Assembly (NCBI GenBank): GCA_016802295.1
Contig: JAESIW010000137.1
Coordinates: 5,768,146-5,832,145 of the forward strand
Direction of reading: 5' to 3'
Length of the DNA stretch: 64,000 nt
From: Brachionus rotundiformis
Taxonomy: Eukaryota > Rotifera > Eurotatoria > Ploima > Brachionidae
This document shows, one piece after another, positions 1-11,984 of this stretch (the first letter of the stretch is position 1; the number at the start of each line of letters is the position of its first letter). Below the pieces are notes generated by a model. The model searched no databases. It was given only the letters and a program-made list of their open reading frames with translations, and was not told where the DNA came from. A program made the translations under genes and the position numbers.

Positions 1-2665
1 ACAACTCTATTGCGACCAAGATTGCTGTCTAAAGAAATTCTAGTTTAATGACATTTTAATTTATTGTAAAACTCAAAAATTTATTTTCTAAAATTTCGTT
101 TTTTTTTTCAAGAAATTTTACAAACTTAAAAAATTTTTAAGTATTTGTTGCCGAGGGTTTCAGAGCTGATTTGTTTGTAATTGCTTGTTGAAAATTGAAC
201 TAAACTTAATCAGCTTCCTAGTTATTCAACTAAAATTTTTTCTTTAGAAAATTTAAATTAGCTAAAAACGAGTTTTTCTATGATTCTTTTTAAATATATT
301 TTTTTAGCGGAAATTTAAATGTCTTTAAGCATCAAAATTAGGCCAGGCTAATTTAAAGTATCACAAAATTTATTAATATTTTCTTAAATATTTTAAATTA
401 AATCAAAACTTTTGACATTATTTTGCTTTTAAGTATTTATAAAGGCGACTAATCGCGGTTTAACCTGGCTCTAACATATCTAGTCAAATAAACAACTGAT
501 TATTTTCTTTTTTTAACTTCTTACAGCTACTTTTTCTAAACTTTGATCATCATTTATAAATTTGAAAGGAATATTAAGCGTTTTCTAATGACAAAAATTA
601 TCTTTGGTCGAAATCGGTCTAATTTGACTCATTAATACTATTTTCTTTAATCTGAAAAATAATGTATTCTAAGGTAAATATTTTTTTCAAAAATAAATTT
701 ATTTTGAGAATAAATATTCTTGAAAGAATCTATTTGAACAAAAAAGTAGAGATTTTTTGAATTTTAGAACATTGTGTTGTTTAGTGATAGAGTCCATTAT
801 TAATTTTTTTTTATATTTTTTAGTCTATACAATATAGAGTTAGTTTAATTTTATTTTTTACAAAAGACTCGAAAAAAGTTAATAGAGGCATATTTGATAA
901 ACAAAAATTTCAAAAATATCAATTAATATTCATAATTTTTACCTTGTTTTACTCTATTCCATTTTAAATTAGTAATTTTTTATCTGCGTATCAGAAAATA
1001 TTCCATAATTTAAAATTTTAAAAAAGATTAATCTAAAATTAACATGCTAAAATCAGCAATTATAATTGCTAACTCAGCTGGTAATTTTTATACTAAAAAC
1101 AAAAATAAATTGATTTAGAAAGCTTAAATTAAAATAAATAGAATCTGAGAGAATTAAGAAATCAAAAATTTAATAACAACAAACATTTACTAGTTGTAAA
1201 TTATTTTAAATTAGTCAGGTCATTATGAAACCTATCATAGAAAAGATAAGTTTCGTTTATTTTGTTTTCAAAGACTTACAAGTTTTACGGATTTAAAAAT
1301 CTTAAGTTTAGAAAATATTTTTAAAAAACAATAAACATCCTCAGACAAGCTAGGTCTTGTTTTATTGTGGATACCGTTACCTTTAAGATTTTTTTATAAA
1401 ATTAAATCAATTCAAACTGAAAATTTTAAACTAAAATTTAATTAAAATTAAATATTCTTTCAAAATAAGTATAGAGTGATTTTTAACTAAAATGAAAATT
1501 TCAATTATTTTTAAAGTCTTTAATAAACGTCAATCATTTATTAATAGTACAAATTTAAATCCAGAACAACTTGGAAGATTTTTTCTTAATTTAACTAAAA
1601 TTACAATTTAAAATTTTTATTGTTTTCGAGTACGAAAATTTTGTTATATTTTGAATATAAAAATATATTTTTATATAAGTAATGTACATCTTCAATTGGC
1701 ACTATAATATGAAATAAATAAAATATTTGGATAATATTTTTTGTTTTTGGTGAGATAAATTAGACTATTAATATGAGCAAATTAGATAAGACTAGTGGTT
1801 TAAATTTTATTTTCAACACAAACCATATTTTACCAGTTGCCTAAAATTTACTCGAAGCAAAATTGGCATTAACTCTTAGATGGTTACAAAATTTTTATCA
1901 AACCAAGACACAAAAATCACTACAAAATTATTGATTTTTTTTTGCAGGTAATCGGCAAGACATAATTTATATTTTTTTTTAAACACGTTAAGTAATAATT
2001 ACTAGAAAATTTCAATGACATAAAATCAGAATTAAGTATAAAACAGTTCGCTATTATTTCTCGTTGTTGTTTTGTTTTATTATTTAAATTATTATGTAAT
2101 ACATTTGAATTTGAGCTGGGACTTGATTTTGTATTTGTTTCTATAGTTAAAATTTTAATTTACAAAAAAAATTAAAATTTGCTTAATATATATCAGGCAA
2201 ACAGTGTATTTGCAACCATCAGTGTAATCACTTGGAATCATCTACATGCTATTCGATGGAAAATAAAATGGGAAATAAAACAAAATTTTACATAATTTTT
2301 TTTTTAAATGAGCACTAATGACCAAAAAATAAAGAAAAAAATTTTTTTTTCAAAAGGACATTGGCAATTTAGATCAAAAAAAATTCAAATATCAAGATTT
2401 CAAAAGAGCCTAAAGCACCCTTAGTATTTTTTGTTAATTAAGATGCTTTTTGTGTAAGAGATATTCAAGTTATTTTACCAACTAATTATTTTTAAACAAT
2501 AAAAGGGTCATTTCTTGTTACTTAACCGGTTTCTTATTATTGTTTTTGTTTTTTAGATTTTCAATAGGAGAATAAACAGACCGTCGAGAGTATGTTTAAT
2601 ATAAAATCTTAATTTAACTCAGCACAAAAATTAGCTAATCAAACTACCAAACCAAAATTGGCACA
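1..2665. other. AT-rich intergenic region, no gene seen
   Basis: No open frame above background, RNA gene or clear repeat could be supported here. The stretch is dominated by A and T homopolymer runs. Confidence 0.6.
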
Positions 2666-4311
2666 ATGGCAAGTTCGAATGGACCCGGACCTGTTGTTGA
2701 CATACCAACTACATCTCAAAAAACAGACTCCTCTAATCGATCAAAGTATACCTTGTTTTTCTAAATGCTCTTAGATAAAGAAGTACTTTTTTCTCAGCAT
2801 ACCTACACAACTCATTATATGGGGTATGGTTGGATTCATACTTGTTGAGCTGATCGCTATTCTATGCCTCATACGCTACTGTTGTCGAGCTAGATATGTC
2901 AAGAAAAGAAAATTTAAAGAAGTATTAAATTTTTTTTTATTCATTTTTCATGAACACCTATTTACCTGTAATGTTCGGGCTTAATAAAATTTTTTTCTTA
3001 AATAAGCGAGAAATAATTTTGTCCAACCAAACCGATCTGTACTATGCAGATGGTGCCAAATCGGTCTATACCGATGTCAAGAGCGAGCCTTTGAACAACA
3101 CCATAATGGTCGACGATGTCCACTCTATCTATTCTACATCTAAGCCCAAATTGTCAACATTTGAGCTTCACTTGAATATAGACAAGCCGCAGCCCAGACC
3201 AGAACAGGAATACACTATGCGGTACTCAACCGCCGCGTCCAGACCAATCGAGCAAACAAAATATTCCTATGATGGCTGCCTTAATCGTCCTGTTTTTGAA
3301 ATAATGAGCCATGCTGATCAGAGACCCACTACACCAGTTAAATACGAAACAGTCAAAGAGTTCAGCTTGGAAAGACCAAATAGGAACATAAGCAAGAAAT
3401 ACACAGGCTCGTTGACCCAGCCAATCGGAAGAGTCAATTTCGCCTATGAGAACAGCTTTTTGGACAGTGGCGAGCGCGTCGAATGGCAAACTACTAATGA
3501 AATTAAGACTGTTGACTGGGATGGACTGAGAAAAATTACCAATTCGGACAACGATTGGAATTATGAGCCCAGATATGACTGGAAACAAGAGTTTAACTAT
3601 TCTAGTTTAAATGATAGCTATTTGAATGCATATGAACGACTGTTGACTTCGAATATTAGAACCAAGGCTAATTTGGAAAAGCCTCAGTTTAAGAAAGTAA
3701 ATGAACATGATTTAACAGAGACTAATTTTGTCAAGAGAGTGATCAAAGATCCTGATACTGATGAAATTTTGGCTGTTCGTAGCGAACGTAGCCCTGATAG
3801 GTCAAATGTGAGTATCATTGATGTGAAATATGAGGAAAAAGATACAGCTGAGGAGCCCAAATTTCCGCCACCTCTTCAGTTTCAACAATCGGTAAAAAGA
3901 GACTCCATTGAGTCCAAAGAAACAAGATCACGGTTTAACTCATTGAACAAGAAGCACGAGAGCGAGGCTTTTTTGTCCTCGCATGAGATCAACATTCAGC
4001 CAGACGCGATTAGTATCAGCACCAATAATCAGCTGGACTCGCCCGATCACATAACTGATTATATTAAAAAACTGGACAAATTAGAACCAAATATGGACAA
4101 ATTGAATTTTAGTGAAATGAACAAAAATTTTTTGTATGAGAATGAAATTTATGAGAGCAAAGAATTGATTGAGACTGACCACGAAACAGGTATACCTATC
4201 CCGCCTCCGTTGCCGGACTCGAGTCCAATTATTGTGAGGAAAAAGATCACTGACGAAGATAGGCAATCGGTCGCCAGTTCAATGAACAAGAGTTCAGCTC
4301 ATTTGTACTAA
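2666..4311 (+). CDS. Single-pass membrane protein with long cytoplasmic tail, unknown family
   Basis: Predicted exons are 2666-2745, 2798-2921 and 3007-4311 (about 502 aa); phases agree at both joins (2, then 0). The first ATG opens a short Ser/Thr-rich head. Exon 2 encodes one hydrophobic segment of about 20 residues (roughly residues 33-53) followed by CRYCC-like cysteines and a basic KKRKF stop-transfer stretch. With no evident signal peptide, this suggests a type III membrane protein with its large C-terminus inside. The tail (about 430 aa) is polar, rich in Asn, Glu, Ser and Asp, and has a proline run (IPIPPPLP) near the end that could bind SH3, WW or EVH1 domains. An AATAAA lies about 80 bp after the stop. 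I do not recognise the family. The ATG at 2950 falls inside the second predicted intron and is probably not the start. Confidence 0.7.
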
Positions 4312-4937
4312 TCAATTGTTTAGAGTAGAAATTTAATTAATCAACGAAGTTTTTATTTTTTTTCAATTTTATAAGATTTTATTTATTTAATAAACAATTT
4401 TTAAACTTTTTTCTTTGAATCTTTTATTTTAAGATTTCAGGTTAAGAGCACTTCTATATCTATAAGTCTATGTTTGACAAACAATATTGTTTTTTAAATA
4501 ATAAAAACTTCACATAATAAAGCTAAATTATATTATGTATCTTCGTGTGTTTCGATTGTTATACTTAGGTATCCAAGAAAACAAATTACTTTAAGAAATT
4601 TACTTTTCAAGTTTTAAATATCATTTAAAAGATACTTGATCAGCTAAAATTTTTTTGGTTTGTTCAGAGATTTTTTGGTCAAATTTGTTGATATTTATTA
4701 AAATTCAAATTCTAATTGTATTTTTTTTTCGCTTTTTTCACAAGTTTTTATGGAGCAAACAAATCATTTAAATTTTTCTCTTAAATTAAATTATTTTAAT
4801 TTCTTATTTTAAAACAATAATGTTTGGTAAAACCTTAAAATAAAAGTCAATTTTTGTTAAGTTTTATAAAAAGTTTATTTTAATTCAACATTAATGTGTA
4901 AAAAACTCATTCATAAAAAAATTTAAACAAAAAAGTT
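4312..4937. other. Convergent intergenic gap
   Basis: Gap between a plus-strand and a minus-strand gene. It holds an AATAAA at 4389-4394 that would serve the upstream gene. Nothing else was recognised. Confidence 0.6.
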
Positions 4938-5612
4938 TCAAAACCAACCGCGACCCCATCCATATCCGCGACCCCATCCAAATCTACGACCCCATCCAAA
5001 GCCACGACCATATCCATATCCACGACCCCATCCAAAGCCACGACCATATCCTCCATAGCCACCATAAAAATGTCTCACTTTTCTTTCATCTGGGTTGTCT
5101 ATTACCAACAGACCAAACAAGTCAACATTTTGGCTATCGCCGACTAAATTTTGTTGAACGCTTCCTCGATGAAATTCCTCAACATTTTTGATCAAATTCA
5201 ACAATCTCTCAAAGCAAACTTTGTCGGTCACACGAAGACCAATGTCAGTTTCGGTCAGTGAATAGTACAAACTCAAATTAACAGTTACTCCATTTACTAC
5301 GATCCTGTTTAGAAGATAAACAGGCAAGTCCAGAACCCTTGGATACAGTGAAATTTTGACAGATTCTGGATTTGAAACATCGCCTAGATTAACCACATTT
5401 AATCCAAATATTTGAATGGGAAGGACAGTTAAATTGACAATGCTAGAGATGGCGTCGCATTCAACATTTTCAGCTTGGTACTGGCAGCTTAGTAAATTTT
5501 GAGCAAATGTACAGTTAATGCCAGTAATGTTCGATACCGATTCATTCATTGGTAACGAACTACCAAGTCCAACCAAAAAGCTAATGAGAGCAACTGCTAA
5601 TAGAGTGTTCAT
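4938..5612 (-). CDS. Secreted protein with Gly/Trp/Arg/Tyr-rich C-terminal repeats
   Basis: Single exon, 224 aa. It opens with a clear signal peptide (MNTLLAVALISFLVGLGSS). The body (about residues 20-180) has several Asn-X-Ser/Thr sites and five cysteines, and looks like a globular extracellular domain. From about residue 182 it becomes a low-complexity tail built from units such as GYGRGFGWGR, ending GRGWF. At DNA level the tail is a tandem array of near-identical 18-24 bp units at about 4945-5060. Such tails occur in invertebrate structural, cuticle, adhesive or antimicrobial proteins, but nothing here decides between these roles. No known domain was recognised. It stands alone between a membrane protein and a receptor-like gene. 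Confidence 0.75.
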   Translation of the reverse strand: MNTLLAVALISFLVGLGSSLPMNESVSNITGINCTFAQNLLSCQYQAENVECDAISSIVNLTVLPIQIFGLNVVNLGDVSNPESVKISLYPRVLDLPVYLLNRIVVNGVTVNLSLYYSLTETDIGLRVTDKVCFERLLNLIKNVEEFHRGSVQQNLVGDSQNVDLFGLLVIDNPDERKVRHFYGGYGGYGRGFGWGRGYGYGRGFGWGRRFGWGRGYGWGRGWF

Positions 5613-6096
5613 TTCTAAAATTTAAAATGAATATACACTTCTATTTATACTGATAAAGACAAAAAAAAGAGTAATCCATTACATAAGATTTAGATTCAAC
5701 TTAAAAATTAATTGAATTGGATGCATGATCTTTGTTATAAATCACATCATTATTTTGTTTAAAATTTTATTGAAAATTAGAAACTTAAGATATATTCATC
5801 AAATATTAAGAATGATATTTTGCAAAATACTGAAACCATAATGTAATTAATTTTAACATACAATCATTTAAATTAAAGTTTAAATAGAAAATGGATTTAT
5901 TTTAAGCTTAAGATCAAAAATAAAATAAAAATCTTGCTATTATTTGAAAATTTTATTTTAAATTCAATTAAATTTATTAATGGTAAATTTTTCCCATTAA
6001 ATAACAAATAAAATATAAATTTTAAAATTTATGAACAACTAAGTCGATATTAGCCGAAATTTGTTTAAATATTGGCTTAAGGATAAGAGGTTTGAT
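5613..6096. other. Intergenic gap
   Basis: AT-rich upstream region of the secreted protein and 3' flank of the receptor-like gene. No feature supported. Confidence 0.55.
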
Positions 6097-8530
6097 TTAT
6101 TGAGAAAAATCTACCAATTTGTACAGAAATTCTGGAATAACAGGTTCATCAGTCTGATCACTGTCCATCGCGTTAATTAACTTAGTCAACTTTCTACTTA
6201 GAATTATTGATATGATTGATAGATTCATGTTATCTAAAAAACTTCTAGAACTTCTTTCAATTTCAACATCACCAATTCGGTCTATAAATTTTACAATATC
6301 TCTTGGTAGAATAAAATTTTGTTGAATTGAATATTTGTCAATATTATACTCATTAAATGTATTGAAGAGAATTTTAGATGTTTTTGATTTGAACTTATCC
6401 ACAAAATGCATTCTTGTGAACTCATCATCGAAAATGTTTTTTCCAATTTTTAGTTGGTTTTCTTGGTTAAAAAATTCCGATTCAGAACATACATAAAAAA
6501 TTATATTCGAATTTTCCATCAACTTAGCTCTGTCAGTTAATTTTGTTTTTACAAACATTATTTCAGTTTTTATTTTTTTTAAATTATCCTTTTTTAAAAA
6601 ATTAAAATAAAAATGACCCTATTTGTTATTTTTATTTACCGACAAAATCCTGCAAAATTGTTCGGTTGCCTGCTCATAATTTTGACCACTTCTTGTAGAT
6701 ATATAAAAAAGTATTTTTTTTTTGGAAAAAAGCTCAATTATTTTTTTACGAGATTTTTCACATATAACCAAAAACCAAATCCCTATGACTATAAAAGTCA
6801 ATGGGACAAAAACGATTAAATAAATTAAGATCTGGTAAGTACATTCAAAAAATCCTAAAGGAAGCTTTAACTCATTTACATTGAATTCCAGATTTACGTA
6901 ACAGAAATAGAAATCGGATCCCAATGACACATTTGATTGAGAAAATTTTACTATTTGATCAAATGAAAAATAGTTCCTTGAACAAGATCCATCATGAAAC
7001 GAGTTGAAGTATGCCAAGAGTTTTTTGTCCCAAGGCCTGTTGTTATACAAACCATGAAATTCTACTTCAACCAAATAATTGGCATCATCTGATAATTTAA
7101 TACTTTCAAAGCTAATTGATGACACTAAAAATGGCATTTTTTTTTCAGCTATTAATTCTAAATTTATCAGATAAAGAGTGGATAAATCTAAATTAGATGA
7201 TTTGGGACAATTATTGTTAAAAATTCTAAAAATTCTAAAAATAAAATAATTATTTTTTAAGTTTCCAATCCTAACTGTATTAAATTCATCACGTAGTTTA
7301 ATAACTAGACCATTTTTCCTAAATTGAACGCAAAAACTTGAGATCAATTCAATTTTGTTGTCCTTTATGTCCTTATTATTGAATTTATTGACCACTTGAA
7401 GACCATCAAAGATAGTTTTATTGCCGAAATAGGCAGAAAAATCTTTGGAACATTTAGAAGAACTGTTATTTTGAATAAATATATAAGGCGGAAAGTTTTC
7501 ATTTAAATCTGGAGATTTGGAGCACTTGTGTGGTTCGGAGGTCTTAATCTCTTGTCTATAAATAAATGTTTTATCCGACTGGAACAGTTTAAACACCAAT
7601 CCATTTGGATAAGCTTCATTAAAGTATGACTTAAAATTAATCTTAATATTTTGCTCTGGTAATTCAATTAGAGTTCCAACTGTATGGTCCAAATTATTGC
7701 TCAATTTTTGAGCTAAAACAATATAGGGCTTTTTTTCATTTGAATAAAACCTGCGTAAACAAGTCGAGTTCAGTAGGTGAACATTGCACAAATCTTCGAT
7801 CAGACCTAAATGGTCACCTTTTAAGTCCATTTTTTTTAGAGCTATTTGCTGAGAAAATTTGTTGTGAAATGTGCAAATTAAACCATTCTGGCAATCATCG
7901 ATACTGTTTAAATAAATGTTCGCAATAAAAAAAGCATATATTTGGCTATTTAAACTCATAATTGGATCTTTAATTCTCAGTTCTACATTTGCCTTGGTTA
8001 AAAATTAAATTAAAAACTTGGATCATTTTTAAATTTATTACTTTTAAATTGATTTTGTTTAAAAAAGATATTTGTAAGCAGCTTGTTTTTTTTTCATAAT
8101 TTTCAAATTTTATCTGAAAATCTTTACAAAAATTGAGTAATTTTTCAATTAATTTTAAAAGAATATTTACTTTTTGAAGAGGATAAGCTAAAATTTATAT
8201 ATATCAAAAATGATAAATTATAATCGTAACCTTCATATAACATGAGATTAGAATCGAATTTAGTATCTCTAAATTCATTTTTAATTAAATCAATGCAATC
8301 TAAATTAAAAATCATTAAAATTTATATTTTATCGTCAAAACTAATGTTATACCTATTGATTCAAGCAAAAAATCGATTGATTGAATAAATTTAGAATCGA
8401 ACAAACTCTTTTCTTTAGTCGATTGTTTATTTACTATTAATTCGACTTGATGTTGATGATCAAAAATTTTTATATATTGACTATTTGAAAAGTGATTTAG
8501 TATTATTATAAATAGTGTAATTTTGTGCAT
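6097..8530 (-). CDS. SEFIR-like (IL-17 receptor-type) transmembrane receptor
   Basis: Five exons, read on the minus strand: 8530-8353, 8299-8171, 8121-8042, 7992-6640 and 6588-6097. Introns are 49-53 nt and phases agree (1, 1, 0, 0), giving about 743 aa. Exon 1 supplies a signal peptide (MHKITLFIIILNHFSNSQ). A long, cysteine-containing, N-glycosylation-rich ectodomain runs to about residue 517. One membrane helix (about 518-540) is followed by basic residues. The cytoplasmic part starts with KKILFYISTRSG and a helix containing QFCRIL; it then crosses the last intron into a strand with IIFYVCSESEF. A beta strand, a helix with Cys and a later VCS strand is the signature order of SEFIR domains (IL-17 receptors, Act1). 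The similarity is remote, so the call rests on motif order and topology. Read as separate frames, the exon 4 and exon 5 pieces look like two unrelated proteins. Confidence 0.58.
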
Positions 8531-9761
8531 ATTTTTAAAAATTGATAAATAGTAAATTTGAAAAAATATAGTTTATATGTTGAAAAAAGAATCTGATAAA
8601 AATTATTTGATAAAAATAATCAAATTTATGACTAAATTAGATTTAAATAAAACATATAAACTAGTCAATGTGATTATTAATTAACGAATTAATTTTATGC
8701 CTAATAATAAAAATATTAACCCATTTGAAAAAATGACTAATTTTTATAAATAAAAATAAAGATTGTTTACTAAACATTTAGTTTAACTAAATTATCCAAG
8801 ATAAAAAAAAAGAAGATTTTTAGTTGTGAATGATGATAAACGTTAAAACATTTACTTTTATTGTTTAGCATTAGAATGAAGATTTTGTAAAGCGTTTAGA
8901 CAGATCTTTGGTACTTGCTTGAACACTGGTCGGGTAATTAAGCTTCTCGTTGCCGTCTAAAGACTTTTTTAACAAATTTTAAACGCTAATTTGTGAGAGA
9001 GATCAACATAAAAAGACAAAATCGTTATAAATTTTTAACAGAGTTGTTGAATCATGGAACAAACTATCAAAAAAAGCAATATCAGCAAGGACAGTCAATA
9101 GTTTCAAGGCTCTAATTGATAAAAAAAAAGTATAAAAATAAAGCCCTAATGGCTAAGCGCTAATTTTTCGCGCTGGTACAAATCACTATGCCGCAGGAAC
9201 TACTATTACTACGACTACTACTACTAATTTAAAAATATAGCTTGATTATTAAAAAAATTGTTTTTTTAAATCATCAAAAAAGTATTCATTATTAAATTAT
9301 TTCAAAAAATATTTTTCTTTAAAACATCTAATAATTGACATCATGTTATTTCTTCTTAATTTTTAGATTTAATTAATGAAATTTTTTATTTTAAATTAAA
9401 TATGAAAAAACATCATTATGTTTCAATTTTTAATCACTAAATTATTAATTGATTCTTTACCAAGTCCTTATTTTAACAAAATAGTAAAATTTAATTATTT
9501 TATTAATTTATTTATTAAACATGGAAATTATTTTATTTTATTTTTTCCTTAAAAACCCTATCCAAAATTTAAATGACATAAATTTATTTTGGATTAAGAG
9601 AAGACAATTTTTGTTTTATCATCTTTTATAACTTTTTTTTGCATTTGTTACACAAAAGCGAATTTGAAAGCATACATTTTTGAACTAAAACTATTCTTTA
9701 ACATTAATAGATTTATAGATATTATTTAAATTGAAAATTCCAAAGCCATTTCGCTAAAAAA
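8531..9761. other. Intergenic gap with a small GC-richer island
   Basis: Mostly AT-rich. Around 9145-9220 is a GC-richer island with a short GCGC hairpin and a run of (CTA/TTA)-type trinucleotides. I could not assign it to a gene or RNA. Confidence 0.45.
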
Positions 9762-10107
9762 ATGCTCATTAAAGTAAAAACACTGACCGGAAAAGAAGTA
9801 AAAACAAAAAATTCAAATTAAATTATTTAAATTTAAAAATTATTACCAAGATCGAAATTGATATTGAACCTACAGATAAAGTGGAACGAATAAAAGAAAG
9901 AGTCGAGGAAAAAGAAGGTATTCCTCCGCCACAACAGCGTTTAATTTTTAGTGGAAAGCAAATGTAACCTTTTTCATTTTATTAAGACTTTGTTTAATTT
10001 TAAATTTTAAATTTTCTTATAGGAACGATGAAAAAACCGTTCAAGACTACAAGATTACTGGTGGGTCTGTGCTTCATTTGGTGCTGGCGCTAAGAGGAGG
10101 ATTTTAA
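9762..10107 (+). CDS. NEDD8: NEDD8 ubiquitin-like modifier
   Basis: Exons 9762-9797, 9851-9963 and 10023-10107 give 77 aa; phases are 0 then 2. The spliced protein follows NEDD8 almost residue for residue: MLIKVKTLTGKE across the first join, KVERIKERVEEKEGIPP (the NEDD8-specific stretch around residue 30), then LVLALRGG. It is conjugated to cullins to activate cullin-RING E3 ligases. The chain continues one residue past the GlyGly (Phe), so a processing protease (NEDP1/DEN1 or UCHL3 type) must trim it before use. Introns are 53 and 59 nt. A BORCS6-like gene follows 201 bp downstream on the same strand. Confidence 0.96.
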
Positions 10108-10308
10108 CTCATCAACTTACGATCGACATTTTTTAAAATAAACTATTTTAATGTATAAACATTTAATTGTATTTAATTTAATTGAATAAATTATTTTTAT
10201 CTCTTTCTTAAAGTTTAAATTAAAATTTAGTCAGTGGTTTGACTCAAGATAATTTATGTTTAATTTTAATGAGAAAAAATTCCTAAAATTAAAGCGTTTT
10301 GGACAAAA

Positions 10309-10647
10309 ATGAATGACGAACAAACCACCAAACTTCCCGACATTAATCCAGCAGCTTTGGCTAATATTGAGCGAGAGGCATGTCTCATTGCCAAAGAATT
10401 CTACAAATTAAACAAACAAATTCAAATATCTCTTAATCAAATATCTGCAGCAAGTGTCTGCAATATGCAAACGTGCCAAGAGATAGTTGAGAAAACATGT
10501 GATTCAGTAGAGAAATGTGTTGCCGAAGAAGCCGAATTGCGTAAAAAAGCAGCTGTCTTGAGCAGATCAATGGAGCCGATTTATAAACTTCAATCTAAAA
10601 TTAAGGCCATAAAAAGTTTAGTCATTAATTTGGATACTCAAATTTAA
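10309..10647 (+). CDS. BORC complex subunit 6-like protein (lyspersin family)
   Basis: Single exon, 112 aa, almost entirely helical with heptad character. The central TCQEIVEKTCDSVEKCV and the C-terminal SMEPIYKLQSKIKAIKSL resemble the conserved coiled-coil core of BORCS6, a subunit of the BORC complex that couples lysosomes to kinesin through Arl8. It is much shorter than the vertebrate protein, which has a long disordered N-terminus, so only the conserved core would be present. It converges on PHF5A with 69 bp between stop codons. Another short BLOC/BORC-type subunit is the main alternative. Confidence 0.55.
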   Translation: MNDEQTTKLPDINPAALANIEREACLIAKEFYKLNKQIQISLNQISAASVCNMQTCQEIVEKTCDSVEKCVAEEAELRKKAAVLSRSMEPIYKLQSKIKAIKSLVINLDTQI

Positions 10648-10716
10648 TTTTTATTTTACACAATTTTTTAAAAATAAAAAGTATTATTTTTTTATATGAA
10701 CAATATTAAACAAAAA

Positions 10717-11104
10717 CTATTTAGTCTTTTTGAATCCGTATTTTTTCCGCTCATAATACAAGTCAGTCTTGGCACTTCCCAAATTGACAATCTTAGGACA
10801 TCCATCTCTCTTGCAAAACAAAAATCAATCACAAAATATCTTATTAGAGACAATTTCTTACATCTTTTTCTAGTATGGTGCATTCTCTGCAATAATAAGC
10901 GTCAGATATACCTGGTCCTCCGCAAATGACACATCTACCCTGATATGATCCATAATTGCACTCATCACAAATTCGTACCAATGTCGATGGTCTTACATAT
11001 GAATCGCATATTACACACTTTCCATCACATTTTTCACACAACCGTCCAATCGCCACTCCTGGTTGTTTTCGGCAAAAAATTAAATCCGGATGATGCTTAG
11101 CCAT
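10717..11104 (-). CDS. PHF5A: PHF5A / SF3b14b spliceosomal subunit
   Basis: Exons 11104-10862 and 10809-10717, joined in phase 0 over a 52-nt intron, give 111 aa (family about 110). The start MAKHHPDLIFCRKQ, the CxxC pairs (CEKCDGKCVIC, CDECNYG, CVICGG, CREC) and the end TDLYYERKKYGFKK are diagnostic. PHF5A is a knotted zinc-finger protein of the SF3b complex in U2 snRNP and helps form the pocket for the branch-point adenosine. The open frame alone misreads the C-terminus into the intron; the second exon restores the usual end. A T-rich acceptor-like sequence ends just before the ATG, and GINS1 lies 170 bp upstream on the same strand. Confidence 0.96.
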
Positions 11105-11274
11105 TTTTTTCTTAAATTTAAATAAAATTGGAATTTTTTTACCAATAAATTAGATCAAGTCGGTTGTTAGTCCGCCTTTTTAGCCTATTTAGATAAAAAT
11201 AAATTCTAGAGTCAAATGTTATATTACAAAATATTAAATTCTTAGAAAAAGATTAAATTTAAAAAAAAAATTTT

Positions 11275-11892
11275 CTAGTCTATGTGCTCAAGAATGCCTT
11301 GTTTGATTAAGTCTTGTACGTCACTTGCAAGCAGATAGTGTTGACTGTCTTTAATCAAAGAGACCAGATGACCATCGGAAAGCTCAAATTCGCCATAATC
11401 TTTCAAACAGCGCACATGAATGAACAGTGATTTCGGTGGTCTTGTATATTGGGTCAAGTCTATTGGATATATAAAACCAGAGCTGACCTGAGTTGCTTGA
11501 GACAAAGATTTCATGTAATTTGCCAGAGTTTTTGAGTATTTTTGAAACCATATCACTTCCAAATCGGACATATTCGACTTAATATGCTTTGGTGCAACCA
11601 CTGTGGCCAATTCGAATCGCAGAGATGCGATCCAATTCATTCTGGTATATACATATGTTAAGAGACATCGTTTATTTCGTTGTAGTGCTGCATGTCTCAT
11701 TTGAATAGTTGGTAAATTTGAGTTGTCACCTTGTAGAACTGGTTGAACATCGATTTGATTTTGGGCAAACAGTGTCTTGCATTCTTCAAATGTGTATCGC
11801 ACATTATCCTCATTAAAGGGACTCAATTCGTGCGTACTGTTAAAATTCGAGTCCAGTTGTTTTATCAATTCGAAACTTTTTTGGCAAAACAT
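11275..11892 (-). CDS. GINS1: GINS complex subunit PSF1
   Basis: Single exon, 205 aa from the Met of MFCQKSFELI. That start was chosen because family members begin MFCEKA-like; the 22 codons of open frame upstream (to 11958) are AT-rich and unlike the family. Conserved marks include FNEDNVR, RHAALQRNKRCLL, the central NYMKSL and the B-domain block PPKSLFIHVRCLKDYGEFE, ending QGILEHID. PSF1 joins PSF2, PSF3 and SLD5 in GINS, part of the CMG replicative helicase. The human protein is 196 aa, so the length fits. Confidence 0.94.
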   Translation of the reverse strand: MFCQKSFELIKQLDSNFNSTHELSPFNEDNVRYTFEECKTLFAQNQIDVQPVLQGDNSNLPTIQMRHAALQRNKRCLLTYVYTRMNWIASLRFELATVVAPKHIKSNMSDLEVIWFQKYSKTLANYMKSLSQATQVSSGFIYPIDLTQYTRPPKSLFIHVRCLKDYGEFELSDGHLVSLIKDSQHYLLASDVQDLIKQGILEHID

Positions 11893-11984
11893 TCTTATTT
11901 TTAAAAAAAAGATAGAATTTTTGAATTGAAAAATTAAATTTAAAATTAAATCAAGCATAAGTAACTATACAAATGTAAAAAAAA

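Noticed and set aside
6097..6558. Independent 153-aa gene
   Set aside because: Better explained as the last exon (6588-6097) of the SEFIR-like receptor: phase matches and the domain is completed.
7740..7928. Cys-rich 62-aa plus-strand frame
   Set aside because: Opposite strand of the receptor ectodomain exon; no signal peptide.
9145..9220. tRNA-like A-box TGGCTAAGCGC and B-box-like GGTACAAATC
   Set aside because: The boxes are only about 13 nt apart, too close for a tRNA, and no acceptor stem can be formed.
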